NCBI GenBank assembly: GCA_018433595.1
Contig: JAHDQY010000022.1
Span: 78,326 to 142,325 of the forward strand
Reading direction: 5' to 3'
DNA: 64,000 nt
From: Synergistales bacterium
GTDB taxonomy: Bacteria > Synergistota > Synergistia > Synergistales > Aminithiophilaceae
In this document: in pieces, positions 24,947-33,652 of the stretch
Layout of the letters: each line of letters starts with the position of its first letter
Numbering within the stretch: position 1 is the stretch's first letter
Program-made: the position numbers and the translations under genes
Notes under the pieces: generated by a model
What the model saw: the letters and a program-made list of their open reading frames with translations, nothing else
Databases searched by the model: none
Told to the model about the DNA's origin: nothing

Positions 24947-26512
24947 ATGCGAGAGAAAATCTCCTTTTTCGCCGAACGGCTGAGACAGTTCTGGTCCGGC
25001 CTCTCGCGGTGGCAGCGGTATTCCCTGATCGGAGCTGCCCTGGGGGTGGCCCTGTTGCTTCTGTTCATGGTGACCCTTTCAGGGAAGCCCCGCTACGAGC
25101 CTCTTTTCGCCGGTCTGGAGGTCGACGATCAGGCGGCCATCGTCGAGGTGCTCCGGGAGGAAAAGGTCCCCTATCGCCTCGATCCCGCCGCCAACGCCAT
25201 TCTGGTTCCTCGAGAACGCGTCTATGAGACGCGCCTCTCCCTGGCCCAGGGTGGACTGCCTCGCGGCGGCGGCGTCGGCTTCGAGATCTTCGACGAGGGC
25301 AAGATGGGCATGAGCGACTTCCAGCAGCGCATCGCCTATCTGCGCGCCCTCGAAGGCGAGCTGGCCCGCACCGTTTCCAGACTCGACGGCGTCGATTTTG
25401 CCAGGGTGAGCATCGTTCTTCCGCAGCCCCGACTCTTTCTGGAGCAGCAGCAGCCGTCGACGGCCTCCGTCCTCGTGGGGCTGCGGCCGGGACGCCGCAT
25501 CGGTCCCGAGCAGGTTCGGGCCATCGTTCACCTTCTCGCCCGAAGCGTCGAAGCCCTCGACCCCAAGAGCGTTACCGTCGTGGATACGGCGGGGAACGTC
25601 CTTTCCGACATGATCGACGACGAGACGCTCCTTTATTCCACCGGCGGCGAGGGGCGGGTCTCCTCCGTTCAGCGCGAGCTGGAGCGGCAGCAGGAGGTGG
25701 AGCTGGAGCACAAGGTCCGCCTCATGCTGGAGCGGGTCTTCGGTCCGGGGCGCGCCGTCGTCAAGATACGGGTCGAGCTGGATTTCGACAAGGCGCGGCA
25801 GAACGAAAAGGAATACGTCCCCGGCCCCTCAGGGAAAGGCGTGGTCCGGAGCCAGCAGGCCGTTGACGAGAGCTACGTGGGGCCCGGGACTCCTCCGGCT
25901 CAAGCGCCGGGGACGACGACGAACATCCCCGGCTACGCGGTGACCCAGGCCGATCAGGGAAACAGCGAATACAACCGTTCCGATGTGGTCACCAACTACG
26001 AAATCACGACCCGTGAGCGCGAGCGCGTCGTCGCTCCCGGAGGCATACGATTCCTTTCCGCCTCGGTTCTTGTCGACGCCGAGCTCGACGAGACCGGCCT
26101 GGAGAATCTGCGCCAGTCCGTGGCGGCCGCCATCGGCCTGAACGCCGAGAGGGGCGACAACCTCGTCCTGAGGGCCATGAAATTCACCGCGTCGCCTGCT
26201 GATGACCTCCTCGCCCGGATCGAAGCCGAACGGCGACGCCGTTTCTATGCGGCGATCGCCCTTTCGGCCCTTCTTCTGATCGTTGCCGTCGCCGGTTACC
26301 TGTACTGGCGTCGCCGCCGCGCCTCTGTCGGGGCGCCTTTTGACGAGGGCGGCAGGAAGGCCCCGTCGCTGCAGGAGATCCTGGAGCACCCCGAGCTGAT
26401 GGCCGAGCAGGGAGAGATGGCCATTCTGGAAGAGCAGCTGCGGTCCTACGCGATGAAAAACCCGGAGGAGATAGCCAACCTGATTCAGAACTGGCTTTCC
26501 GAAGAGGCCTGA
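24947..26512 (+). CDS. fliF: Flagellar MS-ring protein FliF
   Basis: FliF forms the membrane ring on which the rotor is built. The 521 residues show a first membrane helix at about 25-47, the ring-building domains (LFAGLEVDDQAAIVEVL; VSIVLPQPRLFLEQQQPSTASV), a Pro/Gly-rich loop (PGPSGK..., GTPPAQAPGT) and a second membrane helix near 430-450. The cytoplasmic tail that binds FliG ends the protein. It begins 10 bases after fliE. Confidence 0.96.
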   Translation: MREKISFFAERLRQFWSGLSRWQRYSLIGAALGVALLLLFMVTLSGKPRYEPLFAGLEVDDQAAIVEVLREEKVPYRLDPAANAILVPRERVYETRLSLAQGGLPRGGGVGFEIFDEGKMGMSDFQQRIAYLRALEGELARTVSRLDGVDFARVSIVLPQPRLFLEQQQPSTASVLVGLRPGRRIGPEQVRAIVHLLARSVEALDPKSVTVVDTAGNVLSDMIDDETLLYSTGGEGRVSSVQRELERQQEVELEHKVRLMLERVFGPGRAVVKIRVELDFDKARQNEKEYVPGPSGKGVVRSQQAVDESYVGPGTPPAQAPGTTTNIPGYAVTQADQGNSEYNRSDVVTNYEITTRERERVVAPGGIRFLSASVLVDAELDETGLENLRQSVAAAIGLNAERGDNLVLRAMKFTASPADDLLARIEAERRRRFYAAIALSALLLIVAVAGYLYWRRRRASVGAPFDEGGRKAPSLQEILEHPELMAEQGEMAILEEQLRSYAMKNPEEIANLIQNWLSEEA

Positions 26513-26546
26513 CGGGCCGAGTCGAAACGATGGAGTTGAGCGCCTG

Positions 26547-27557
26547 ATGGCAAAGACAAAGGATTTGCGGGGCAAGGAGAAGGCCGCCATCCTCCTCGTC
26601 GCTTTGGGCCCGGAGGTGGCTTCCCTGGTCTACAAAGAGCTTGAGGAGCCCGTTATCGAGCTGCTCACGCTGGAGATCGCCAACCTGCGCAAGGTGACGC
26701 CGGAGCAGAAGACGGAAGTTCTCAAGGAGGCCCAGGAACTTCTTATGGCCCGGGAGTTCCTCACCCAGGGCGGCGTTGATTACGCCAGGCGCGTTCTGGA
26801 GCAGGCCCTTGGTCCCGAGCGGGCCCAGGAGGTGTTGCGCCGGATCACGGCGAGCCTCCAGGTCCGGCCTTTCGACTTCATGCGTCATACCGACGCCCAG
26901 CAGCTTCTGAGCTTCATTCAGGGCGAGCACCCTCAGACGATCGCCCTGATCCTCTCCTATCTGGAGCCGGAACAGGCGGCCCAGATCATCGGCGGTCTTC
27001 CCGCCGGCACCCAGGCCGAAGTGGCCCGTCGCATCGCCAAGATGGACCGCATTACCCCCGAGGTGTTGCGCGAGGTGGAGCGCGTCCTGGAAAGGAAGCT
27101 CTCCAGCGTTCTTGGCCAGGACTTCACCCTGGCAGGAGGCATCGATGCCATCGTGGAGATCATCAACCGCGTCGACCGCGGCACGGAGCGCCACATCATG
27201 GAGACTCTCGAGGAGAAGGATCCCGATCTGGCCGAGGAGATCAAGCGGCGCCTCTTCGTTTTCGAGGACATCGCTGGCATGGACGATCGCTCCCTCCAGA
27301 GGGTGCTTCGCGACGTGGACATGAAGGACCTTGCCTTGGCTCTCAAGGGGGCCACGGAGGAGCTGCGCCAGAAGTTCTACAAGAACATGTCCCGGAGAGC
27401 TGCCGAGATGCTCAAGGAAGACATGGATTTCATGGGCCCTGTGCGGGTCCGCGACGTGGAAGAGGCGCAGCAGAAGATCGTCAACGTCGTCCGGGCCCTG
27501 GAGGACGCCGGCGAAATCGTCATCGCCCGCGGCGGCGAGGAGGATCTCGTTGTCTGA
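26547..27557 (+). CDS. fliG: Flagellar motor switch protein FliG
   Basis: FliG transmits stator torque to the rotor. It is 336 residues long, with the middle-domain motif EHPQTIALILSYL and the C-terminal charged torque helix around FVFEDIAGMDDRSLQRVLRD and LALKGA. The order after fliF is the standard one. The next gene, fliH, starts inside the last codons. Confidence 0.96.
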   Translation: MAKTKDLRGKEKAAILLVALGPEVASLVYKELEEPVIELLTLEIANLRKVTPEQKTEVLKEAQELLMAREFLTQGGVDYARRVLEQALGPERAQEVLRRITASLQVRPFDFMRHTDAQQLLSFIQGEHPQTIALILSYLEPEQAAQIIGGLPAGTQAEVARRIAKMDRITPEVLREVERVLERKLSSVLGQDFTLAGGIDAIVEIINRVDRGTERHIMETLEEKDPDLAEEIKRRLFVFEDIAGMDDRSLQRVLRDVDMKDLALALKGATEELRQKFYKNMSRRAAEMLKEDMDFMGPVRVRDVEEAQQKIVNVVRALEDAGEIVIARGGEEDLVV

Positions 27558-28440
27558 TTCGAAGAATCGGCTCTACCGAGCCGTCCGCCTCCTTCCCGAG
27601 GCCGTCAGAATCGGCTCTGTGACGGGAGCCGATTCCTCTTTGACCGACGGTGCCGAGGGAACCCAGACATCAAAGGCGCTTGCCCGGGAACTGCAGCTTC
27701 AGGCCCGCATCGAAAGCCTGGAGCGGGAGGCGGCGGCTCTGAGGGAGCGGAATGAAGCGCTGGAGGCCGCGAGGAAGAAGGCCGAGGTCGCCTTGGTTTC
27801 CGGCCTCGCCGAGCGGGAAGGGGCCTACGAGGCCGAGAAGGATGCCGTGCTGGCCGCCGCGCAGGCGGAGGGCTTCGAGAAGGGGAGACGGGCCGGCTAT
27901 GAAGAGGGGGCGAAGAAAGCCGAATCGGAGCTCGAAGCGGCCTATCGCGGGCGTTTCGACGAGGCCCTCGCCCTTCTGGAGACGATCCATCGGCACCTGA
28001 AGGCCTCCTTCTCCGAGCTGGAACAGGCCCTGGAACCTCGTCTCGTCCGTCTCTGGAACCTCACTCTCTCCCGTCTTCTCGCCCGGGAAGTCGCGCTGGA
28101 TGAAGATCCCCTCATCCCCCTTCTCCGAGAGGTGCTGCTGAGGACCAGCGACAGGGAGCGCGTCATCGTTTACCTTCATCCGCAGGATCTCGAGCATGTC
28201 GGTAGAGCTCGCGACGTCCTCGGCGACATCCTGAGAGGAACGGAGCACCTCGATTTCCGAGGCGACGATCACGTGGACCGCGGAAGCTGTCTTGTCGAGA
28301 CGAACCTCGGCGTTTATGATGCCCGCTTCCGGACGCAGTTGGCCGGCCTTGCCCGGGAAATCGACTCCATCCTTTTCGGCGGAGGCAGGGAGCGTCACGA
28401 CACGACCGAACCACGAGGTGGCGACGGCGATGGTGCATGA
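27550..28440 (+). CDS. fliH: Flagellar assembly protein FliH
   Basis: FliH ties the FliI ATPase to the export gate and C-ring. At 296 residues it shows the long Glu/Arg/Ala-rich coiled coil (about 35-160) followed by the V-ATPase E-subunit-like C-terminal part (VIVYLHPQDLEHV, then GDDHVDRGSCLVETNLGVYDA). I chose TTG 27550 because GAGGAGG lies 7 bases upstream and the reading frame before it is fliG coding in another frame. It overlaps fliG by 8 bases and fliI by 11. Confidence 0.92.
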   Translation: MSDSKNRLYRAVRLLPEAVRIGSVTGADSSLTDGAEGTQTSKALARELQLQARIESLEREAAALRERNEALEAARKKAEVALVSGLAEREGAYEAEKDAVLAAAQAEGFEKGRRAGYEEGAKKAESELEAAYRGRFDEALALLETIHRHLKASFSELEQALEPRLVRLWNLTLSRLLAREVALDEDPLIPLLREVLLRTSDRERVIVYLHPQDLEHVGRARDVLGDILRGTEHLDFRGDDHVDRGSCLVETNLGVYDARFRTQLAGLAREIDSILFGGGRERHDTTEPRGGDGDGA

Positions 28441-29773
28441 AGATGCCTCTCTCTTCGATGCCCTGGAAGCCCGTCTCACGTCGACGGATCTCGTCTCCGT
28501 CAACGGCCGTGTCGTTCAGGTCGTCGGCCTGGTCATCGAGTCCCAGGGTCCGGACGTCAAGGTGGGCGACCTCTGCGAAATCCGCTTCCGTCGCCGCGGA
28601 GCCGCTCTCAAGGCCGAAGTCGTCGGCTTTCGGGGAGACCGGGTTCTCCTCATGCCTCTGGGGGATCTCCAGGACATCGGTCCCGGCTGTGACGTCGTCT
28701 CCCTGGGGCGTTCCCTCTCCGTTCCCGTCGGGACGGGGCTGCTGGGTCGGGTCGTCGACGGATTGGGGCGTCCCCTTGATGACAAAGGCCCCCTTCTGGT
28801 CACCCGCTCCTACCCGCTCTATGCCGTGCCGCCTCACCCGTTGCGCCGTCGCTCCATCGACAGCCCTCTTGCCGTCGGCGTCAAAGCCATGGACGGCCTC
28901 CTCACCCTCGGCCAAGGGCAACGCATCGGCATCTTCTCCGGTTCCGGCGTCGGCAAGAGCACCTTGCTGGGCATGATGGCCCGGAGCACCGAGGCCGATG
29001 TGAACGTCATCGGCCTTGTCGGCGAGCGAGGGCGGGAGGTTCGGGAGTTCCTCGAGCGGGACCTCGGTCCTGAAGGATTGAAGCGTTCCGTTCTGGTCGT
29101 CGCCACCTCCGATCAGCCGCCGCTGGTCCGTCTCAAGGCGGCCATGACGACGACGGCCATCGCCGAGTACTTCCGCGACAGGGGGGCCAACGTTCTCCTC
29201 ATGATGGATTCCGTGACCCGTGTCGCCATGGCCCAGCGCGACGTCGGCCTCGCCGTAGGCGAGCCGCCGGCCACACGGGGCTACACCCCCTCCGTCTTTG
29301 CCCTTCTCCCCAGGCTCCTCGAGCGGGCCGGAACGGGCGAACGGGGGAGCATCACCGGCATTTACACCGTCCTCGTCGAGGGAGACGACATGAACGAGCC
29401 CGTCGCCGACAGCGTCAGAGGCATCCTGGACGGGCATGTCGTCCTTTCCCGCAAGCTGGCCGCCCGCAACCACTACCCCTCTATCGATGTCCTGAACAGC
29501 GTCAGCCGGGTCATGAACACGATCGTTTCCCCGGATCACCTCAAGGCGGCGGCGCGCCTCCGACAGCTCCTCTCCTACTACGCCGAAGGGGAGGACCTGA
29601 TCCGGATCGGCGCCTATCGCGAGGGAAGCGATCCTCGAATCGACTGGGCTCTGACCCACCTGGGAAAGGTGCGGGAATTCCTTACCCAGGGTGTGGAGGA
29701 GTCCTTCCCCTTCGATGAAACATTGCAGCGGCTTCTTGCCCTGATTCCCGAGCCACAGGGTTTCGGTGTCTGA
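28430..29773 (+). CDS. fliI: Flagellar export ATPase FliI
   Basis: FliI is the F1-like ATPase of flagellar type III export. Walker A is GSGVGKST (about residue 170), with FSGSG before it, GERGREV and the Walker B region VLLMMDSVTR. The ATG at 28430 has GAGGTGG 8 bases upstream and gives 447 residues, the usual size; upstream extensions overlap fliH. It is followed by fliJ after 29 bases. Confidence 0.96.
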   Translation: MVHEDASLFDALEARLTSTDLVSVNGRVVQVVGLVIESQGPDVKVGDLCEIRFRRRGAALKAEVVGFRGDRVLLMPLGDLQDIGPGCDVVSLGRSLSVPVGTGLLGRVVDGLGRPLDDKGPLLVTRSYPLYAVPPHPLRRRSIDSPLAVGVKAMDGLLTLGQGQRIGIFSGSGVGKSTLLGMMARSTEADVNVIGLVGERGREVREFLERDLGPEGLKRSVLVVATSDQPPLVRLKAAMTTTAIAEYFRDRGANVLLMMDSVTRVAMAQRDVGLAVGEPPATRGYTPSVFALLPRLLERAGTGERGSITGIYTVLVEGDDMNEPVADSVRGILDGHVVLSRKLAARNHYPSIDVLNSVSRVMNTIVSPDHLKAAARLRQLLSYYAEGEDLIRIGAYREGSDPRIDWALTHLGKVREFLTQGVEESFPFDETLQRLLALIPEPQGFGV

Positions 29774-29802
29774 CGTGCCTTTTTAAGGAGGTCTCCCGGT
29801 AG

Positions 29803-30264
29803 ATGATCGATCGCATCCATCGTTTCAAACGCCTTCTTGAGACCAAGGAACTGGAGCAGGGACTTCTTCAGGAGGAGCTGGGCTTCCAGGAGAGGGAGAA
29901 GGTTGCTCTGGAAGGGCTCACCGATCGGCTGAAAGAGGAGAAGGAGACGGCCCTGGCCAGCTTCTGTCGGGACGCCGCCGAGGCTTCGACGATCAGGGAT
30001 CTATGGATGAGCCGCTCGGCTCTCGACCATATCGGTGAGGTCCTCGACGAGGGAGAGCGTAAACTCGCCCTCGCTGCAGAGCGGGTCGACTCGACGAGGG
30101 ACCGCCTCATGCACAAGCACCGGGAGGTCAAAACCTTTGAAGTCGTTCTCGACGACTTCCGCAATGCCTGGAGGGCGGAGTGTCTCAAGAAGGAGCAGTC
30201 GCTCCTGGACGACTTGACGGCCAGTCGATCGGGCCGAGCGAAAGAGAGGGCTGACGGCGCATGA
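29803..30264 (+). CDS. fliJ: Flagellar export chaperone FliJ
   Basis: FliJ is a coiled-coil export chaperone and stalk. The 153 residues are almost wholly charged coiled coil, with the family-like start [21 protein letters not shown]. Sequence identity is low in this family, so the call leans on the position after fliI. GGAGG lies upstream of the ATG, and the stop overlaps the next start. Confidence 0.88.
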   Translation: MIDRIHRFKRLLETKELEQGLLQEELGFQEREKVALEGLTDRLKEEKETALASFCRDAAEASTIRDLWMSRSALDHIGEVLDEGERKLALAAERVDSTRDRLMHKHREVKTFEVVLDDFRNAWRAECLKKEQSLLDDLTASRSGRAKERADGA

Positions 30265-30860
30265 ATGGTAGCGGTTCTTTTGACGGCTTGGCCCGAGTTT
30301 ATCGACGTCTGGAGGAGATCCAGTCCCGTTTCGGTCCGAAGGCGGCTCCCAAACAAAAAGAAGCCCCCCGTTTCCGGGAAGTCCTTGCTGAAGAGGAGGA
30401 GCGGTCCGAGAGCCTTCCGATCGAACCGACGGTCGGAAAAAAAGAAGAGGCGAGGCCAGCTGCGGTTACGGCCGATCTTGACCGGACACGGAGAAACCTG
30501 GCCCTTCGCTATGGCGTCGATGACGCCCTCATCAAGGCCGTCATCGCTGTCGAATCGGCAGGTGACCCGGGAGCCTTGTCGCCCAAGGGGGCCATGGGGC
30601 TGATGCAGCTCATGCCCGGGACGGCCAGAATGCTCGGCGTCGAAGACGCCTATGACCCGAAGCAGAACCTTGATGGGGGCATCCGCTACCTTGCAGGCCT
30701 TCTCGAACGTTACGACGGCGATCTCCGGCTTGCCCTCGCCGCCTACAACGCGGGACCCGGTCGGGTGGACGCCTGCGGAGGGATTCCTCCCTTCCGGGAG
30801 ACTCAGGACTACGTCAAAAATGTTTTGGCCCGATATCGCTGGGAAGGAGGCGACGCCTAG
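30261..30860 (+). CDS. Lytic transglycosylase (SLT domain), probably flagellar
   Basis: It would cut peptidoglycan to let the rod through. The 199 residues have a disordered charged N-terminus (to about 70) and then a goose-type SLT domain: [14 protein letters not shown] with catalytic Glu98, [19 protein letters not shown] and [10 protein letters not shown]. There is no signal peptide, so it may be exported through the flagellar system as FlgJ is. No flgJ is seen, and its place between fliJ and fliK suggests it does that job. Confidence 0.88.
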   Translation: MNGSGSFDGLARVYRRLEEIQSRFGPKAAPKQKEAPRFREVLAEEEERSESLPIEPTVGKKEEARPAAVTADLDRTRRNLALRYGVDDALIKAVIAVESAGDPGALSPKGAMGLMQLMPGTARMLGVEDAYDPKQNLDGGIRYLAGLLERYDGDLRLALAAYNAGPGRVDACGGIPPFRETQDYVKNVLARYRWEGGDA

Positions 30861-31532
30861 ATGGCTGAAGACCGGTCGGACCTTGACGGAGAGAGAGGCA
30901 GGGTCGAACAGCGCCCGGAACGGCCGCCGCGAAAGAGGAAAAAGGGGAGAGGCTGCGGCTGCTTTCTGCTGATTCTCCTGCTTCTCGTCGGCGCTGCCCT
31001 GGGTATCCAGATCAGCGGCGCCGCCGACTTGAAGGGACACCTCAGCCGCGCCGTCTGGTCTCTTCCCGTGATCGGACCTCCAATTGCGGAGAAACTCGGT
31101 CTGAGGCAGGACATCCCCCTCTCGGCGGAAGAGCGGCTGAGGGCGGAGCTGGAAGAACGTGAAAACCTCCTGCGCCGTCAGCGTCTGGAGCTTGCCGCTG
31201 AGGGATCGGCTCTCCAGGTGATGTCGGCCGATCTGGCGGAAAGAGCCGAAACCCTGGCGAGGCGGGAGGAAATCCTGGCTCAAAGCCTCAAGGTGAGCGC
31301 CGAAAAGCCCGAAATATCAACAGAGGACCTTCTTCGATCGGTGGGTTCCATCTTTCAGGAGATGTCCTCGCGCAAGGCGGCCAAGATTCTCGAAGAACTC
31401 GACGAGAAGCTGGCGGTTGCCCTTCTCAGTGGGCTCCCTCAGGACAAGTCCGCCGAAATACTCGGGAGCATGGATGCGCCACGAGCCGCGAGGCTGACGG
31501 AACAGCTGGCTTCAGAGACGTCCGCGAGGTGA
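30861..31532 (+). CDS. MotE-like protein (MgtE N-terminal domain, YlxF-type position)
   Basis: This 223-residue protein has a basic N-terminus, one membrane helix at about 34-53 (GCFLLILLLLVGAALG), a charged coiled coil (90-145) and a C-terminal helical MgtE_N-like repeat (SRKAAKILEELDEKLAVALLSGLPQDKSAEIL). In Bacillus the small ylxF gene sits in the same spot between fliJ and fliK. MotE proteins chaperone MotC in some Proteobacteria; here a scaffold role at the export gate or stator is possible but not shown. Confidence 0.75.
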   Translation: MAEDRSDLDGERGRVEQRPERPPRKRKKGRGCGCFLLILLLLVGAALGIQISGAADLKGHLSRAVWSLPVIGPPIAEKLGLRQDIPLSAEERLRAELEERENLLRRQRLELAAEGSALQVMSADLAERAETLARREEILAQSLKVSAEKPEISTEDLLRSVGSIFQEMSSRKAAKILEELDEKLAVALLSGLPQDKSAEILGSMDAPRAARLTEQLASETSAR

Positions 31533-31536
31533 GCCC

Positions 31537-33117
31537 ATGAATGCCGGTTCTCTTGCCTTTCCTGCCCCCGTCGGGGGCGAACCTCTCTTGCCCGCTTCGC
31601 CGAAGACGGGAGGAACGGAAAAGAGCGATGCTTTTTCCACCCTCCTCGGCTCCTGCATGGAGGCGGCTGAGGGGCGCAAACAGGCGACTCCCTCTCCTGA
31701 AGGAGAGGCCGCCATGTCCGAACCTTGCGAGGGGAAATCCTCTTCGGAGCAGGGCGACGCCGACGGCGTGAAGGGTTTTTTCCTCGCGTTGCTCTTTGCC
31801 CAAGGCGGGGAAGGTCTCCTGCAGGACGAAGAATGCGAAGCGCCCTCTACGTCCTGTGGGGATCAAGGAACCCCGGCAAAGGGAGTCCCTCCCTCCGCTG
31901 CCGCTGCCCTTGAAGCGACGCCAGGATCCGTGGGGGAGGTCCTTCCTGAAGCGGAAGACCCCGCTTTTCCCCAGGAGGCCGCCGGGAAGGGTTTTCCCGA
32001 CACCGGAGGACCTGCTGCTCGGGAGGAACTTCCTCAGGTGAGTCCCTCCGCGTCGGGCGTCCCTCTTAAGGATGAGGCGGTTCCTGGTGCCGTCGATAAC
32101 GGCAGGGGAGTCGACGGCGCCGGTGCGGACCGGGTTGTTCCCGTCGTCACCCCTGTCGGGGAAGATGCCGGAAGCGAGCCCAGGGGGCCCGCCTCGGAGA
32201 CCGTACAGGAGAAGGCTCGGGCGGAAACGCCCGGCGTGCCGCTTCCGGGCGGGGAGGCCCCGGCCTTGGGGTTCCGTCCGCAGATGCCCGGCAGGAGGGC
32301 GCCCGTGGTCGCCTCCGGAGTCCCTCGGGAAGGAACCGGGGGTGACGAGGCCGTCACCGTCCAGGGACATTTCGAGGGCGACCGGGTCTCCCGCCGTTTT
32401 TCCGAAGAGGAACGGAACCGCTCTCACGCCGTCGCGTCCTTCGAGCCTGATGGCGGTGCGGAGAAGATGCCTGAGACGGTCCCTCCCGCGTCGGAGCTTG
32501 CCGGGGAGACGGCGGAACCCGATCTCCCCCGCAGGAGAGCTCTCTTCTCCGGGGCGGAGCGAGCCCCGTTGCCTCCGGTGTCCGCCGAGCCCGACCGGCT
32601 CTTTGCCGCCGTCCCGCTGAAGGAGGCCCCGGAACATCAGGGGACGGTCGATCTCGCCCTGTCCCAGGCCGGGCGGGTCGAGTCTCCCGTCGCGGCACCG
32701 GCCGAAGAGCTTCCCCGGAGGCTGCTGTCGGCGCTCCCCCTCAACGAGGGACTTGCCGGTGCCGTTCAGACGACACTCTCCCTCGCCCGGAACCGGGCCC
32801 GGGTCGTCGTCGAGCCGCCTGCCCTGGGACGTGTCGAAATCTATCTCCGCCAGGGGCCTCAGGGGATCGAGACGACCTTTCGCGTCGACAACGAAGGGCT
32901 GCGCCAGCTCGTTCAGACCCATCTGGACCAACTCCGGACAGCCCTGCAGCAGACGGGAATCGTCCTGCAGGAGCTCTCCGTCGATATTCGCGACGGAGGG
33001 GAAGGCTCTCCCTGGGCCGAGGCGGAAAAGCGGCTCAGGGCCCTTTTGCCCGAAGACGATGAGCCGCTGGAATTCTCCATAGATCTTGAACAGGGCCTCC
33101 TGAGCTGGATGGCCTGA
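31537..33117 (+). CDS. fliK: Flagellar hook-length control protein FliK
   Basis: FliK measures the hook and switches export specificity. At 526 residues it has the expected layout: a long Pro/Gly/Glu-rich, disordered exported part (1-400) with low complexity, and a C-terminal Flg_hook domain (about 410-510) with LARNRARVVVEPPALGRVEI and RVDNEGLRQLVQTHLDQLRTAL. Sequence of the first part is not conserved, as usual. It lies between the MotE-like gene and flgD. Confidence 0.9.
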   Translation: MNAGSLAFPAPVGGEPLLPASPKTGGTEKSDAFSTLLGSCMEAAEGRKQATPSPEGEAAMSEPCEGKSSSEQGDADGVKGFFLALLFAQGGEGLLQDEECEAPSTSCGDQGTPAKGVPPSAAAALEATPGSVGEVLPEAEDPAFPQEAAGKGFPDTGGPAAREELPQVSPSASGVPLKDEAVPGAVDNGRGVDGAGADRVVPVVTPVGEDAGSEPRGPASETVQEKARAETPGVPLPGGEAPALGFRPQMPGRRAPVVASGVPREGTGGDEAVTVQGHFEGDRVSRRFSEEERNRSHAVASFEPDGGAEKMPETVPPASELAGETAEPDLPRRRALFSGAERAPLPPVSAEPDRLFAAVPLKEAPEHQGTVDLALSQAGRVESPVAAPAEELPRRLLSALPLNEGLAGAVQTTLSLARNRARVVVEPPALGRVEIYLRQGPQGIETTFRVDNEGLRQLVQTHLDQLRTALQQTGIVLQELSVDIRDGGEGSPWAEAEKRLRALLPEDDEPLEFSIDLEQGLLSWMA

Positions 33118-33143
33118 TCTGACGGAATGAGGAGGCGCGTATC

Positions 33144-33545
33144 ATGATCAGTCCCGTTTCGACGGCGTCCTCGGGCGGTTCGACCGAACCTACCCGGGAA
33201 ATCAAGAAAGAGCTGGGCAAGGACGACTTCCTTCAGCTGCTCATCACTCAGCTGACCCATCAGGACCCGATGGACCCGCTGAAAAACGAGGAGTTCATCG
33301 CCCAGATGGCCCAGTTCAGCTCCCTGGAGCAGATGACCAACATCAGCAAGGGCATCGAAAACCTGCAGCAGTTCCAGATGGTCGGAGCCGTCGGCCTCAT
33401 CGGCAAGGAGGTCACCGCCTACGACGAGGCTGGGCTGGAACAGAAGGCCACCGTCAAGGCCGTCCACTTCGAGGAGGGCAAGGTCGTTCTGGAGACCTCC
33501 GAGGGCTACCTCCTGCTGGAGCACGTCCTCTCCGTCTCCGCCTAG
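33144..33545 (+). CDS. flgD: Hook capping/scaffold protein FlgD
   Basis: FlgD caps the growing hook. The N-terminal motif GKDDFLQLLITQLTHQDP then NEEFIAQMAQFSSLEQM is diagnostic. At 133 residues it lacks the FlgD Ig-like and Tudor domains of enterobacteria and resembles the short Firmicutes form (YlxG). A GAGGAGG site lies upstream of the ATG. Confidence 0.95.
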   Translation: MISPVSTASSGGSTEPTREIKKELGKDDFLQLLITQLTHQDPMDPLKNEEFIAQMAQFSSLEQMTNISKGIENLQQFQMVGAVGLIGKEVTAYDEAGLEQKATVKAVHFEEGKVVLETSEGYLLLEHVLSVSA

Positions 33546-33652
33546 TTCTTGCGCCTGTAACTTTTTGTGCCCGCCAGGGACGGCGGCGCCCTCGTGATTG
33601 CAACGGACTGCGCAGGAAAATCTCATAGACGAAATCAAGGGGGTCGCTTGCA

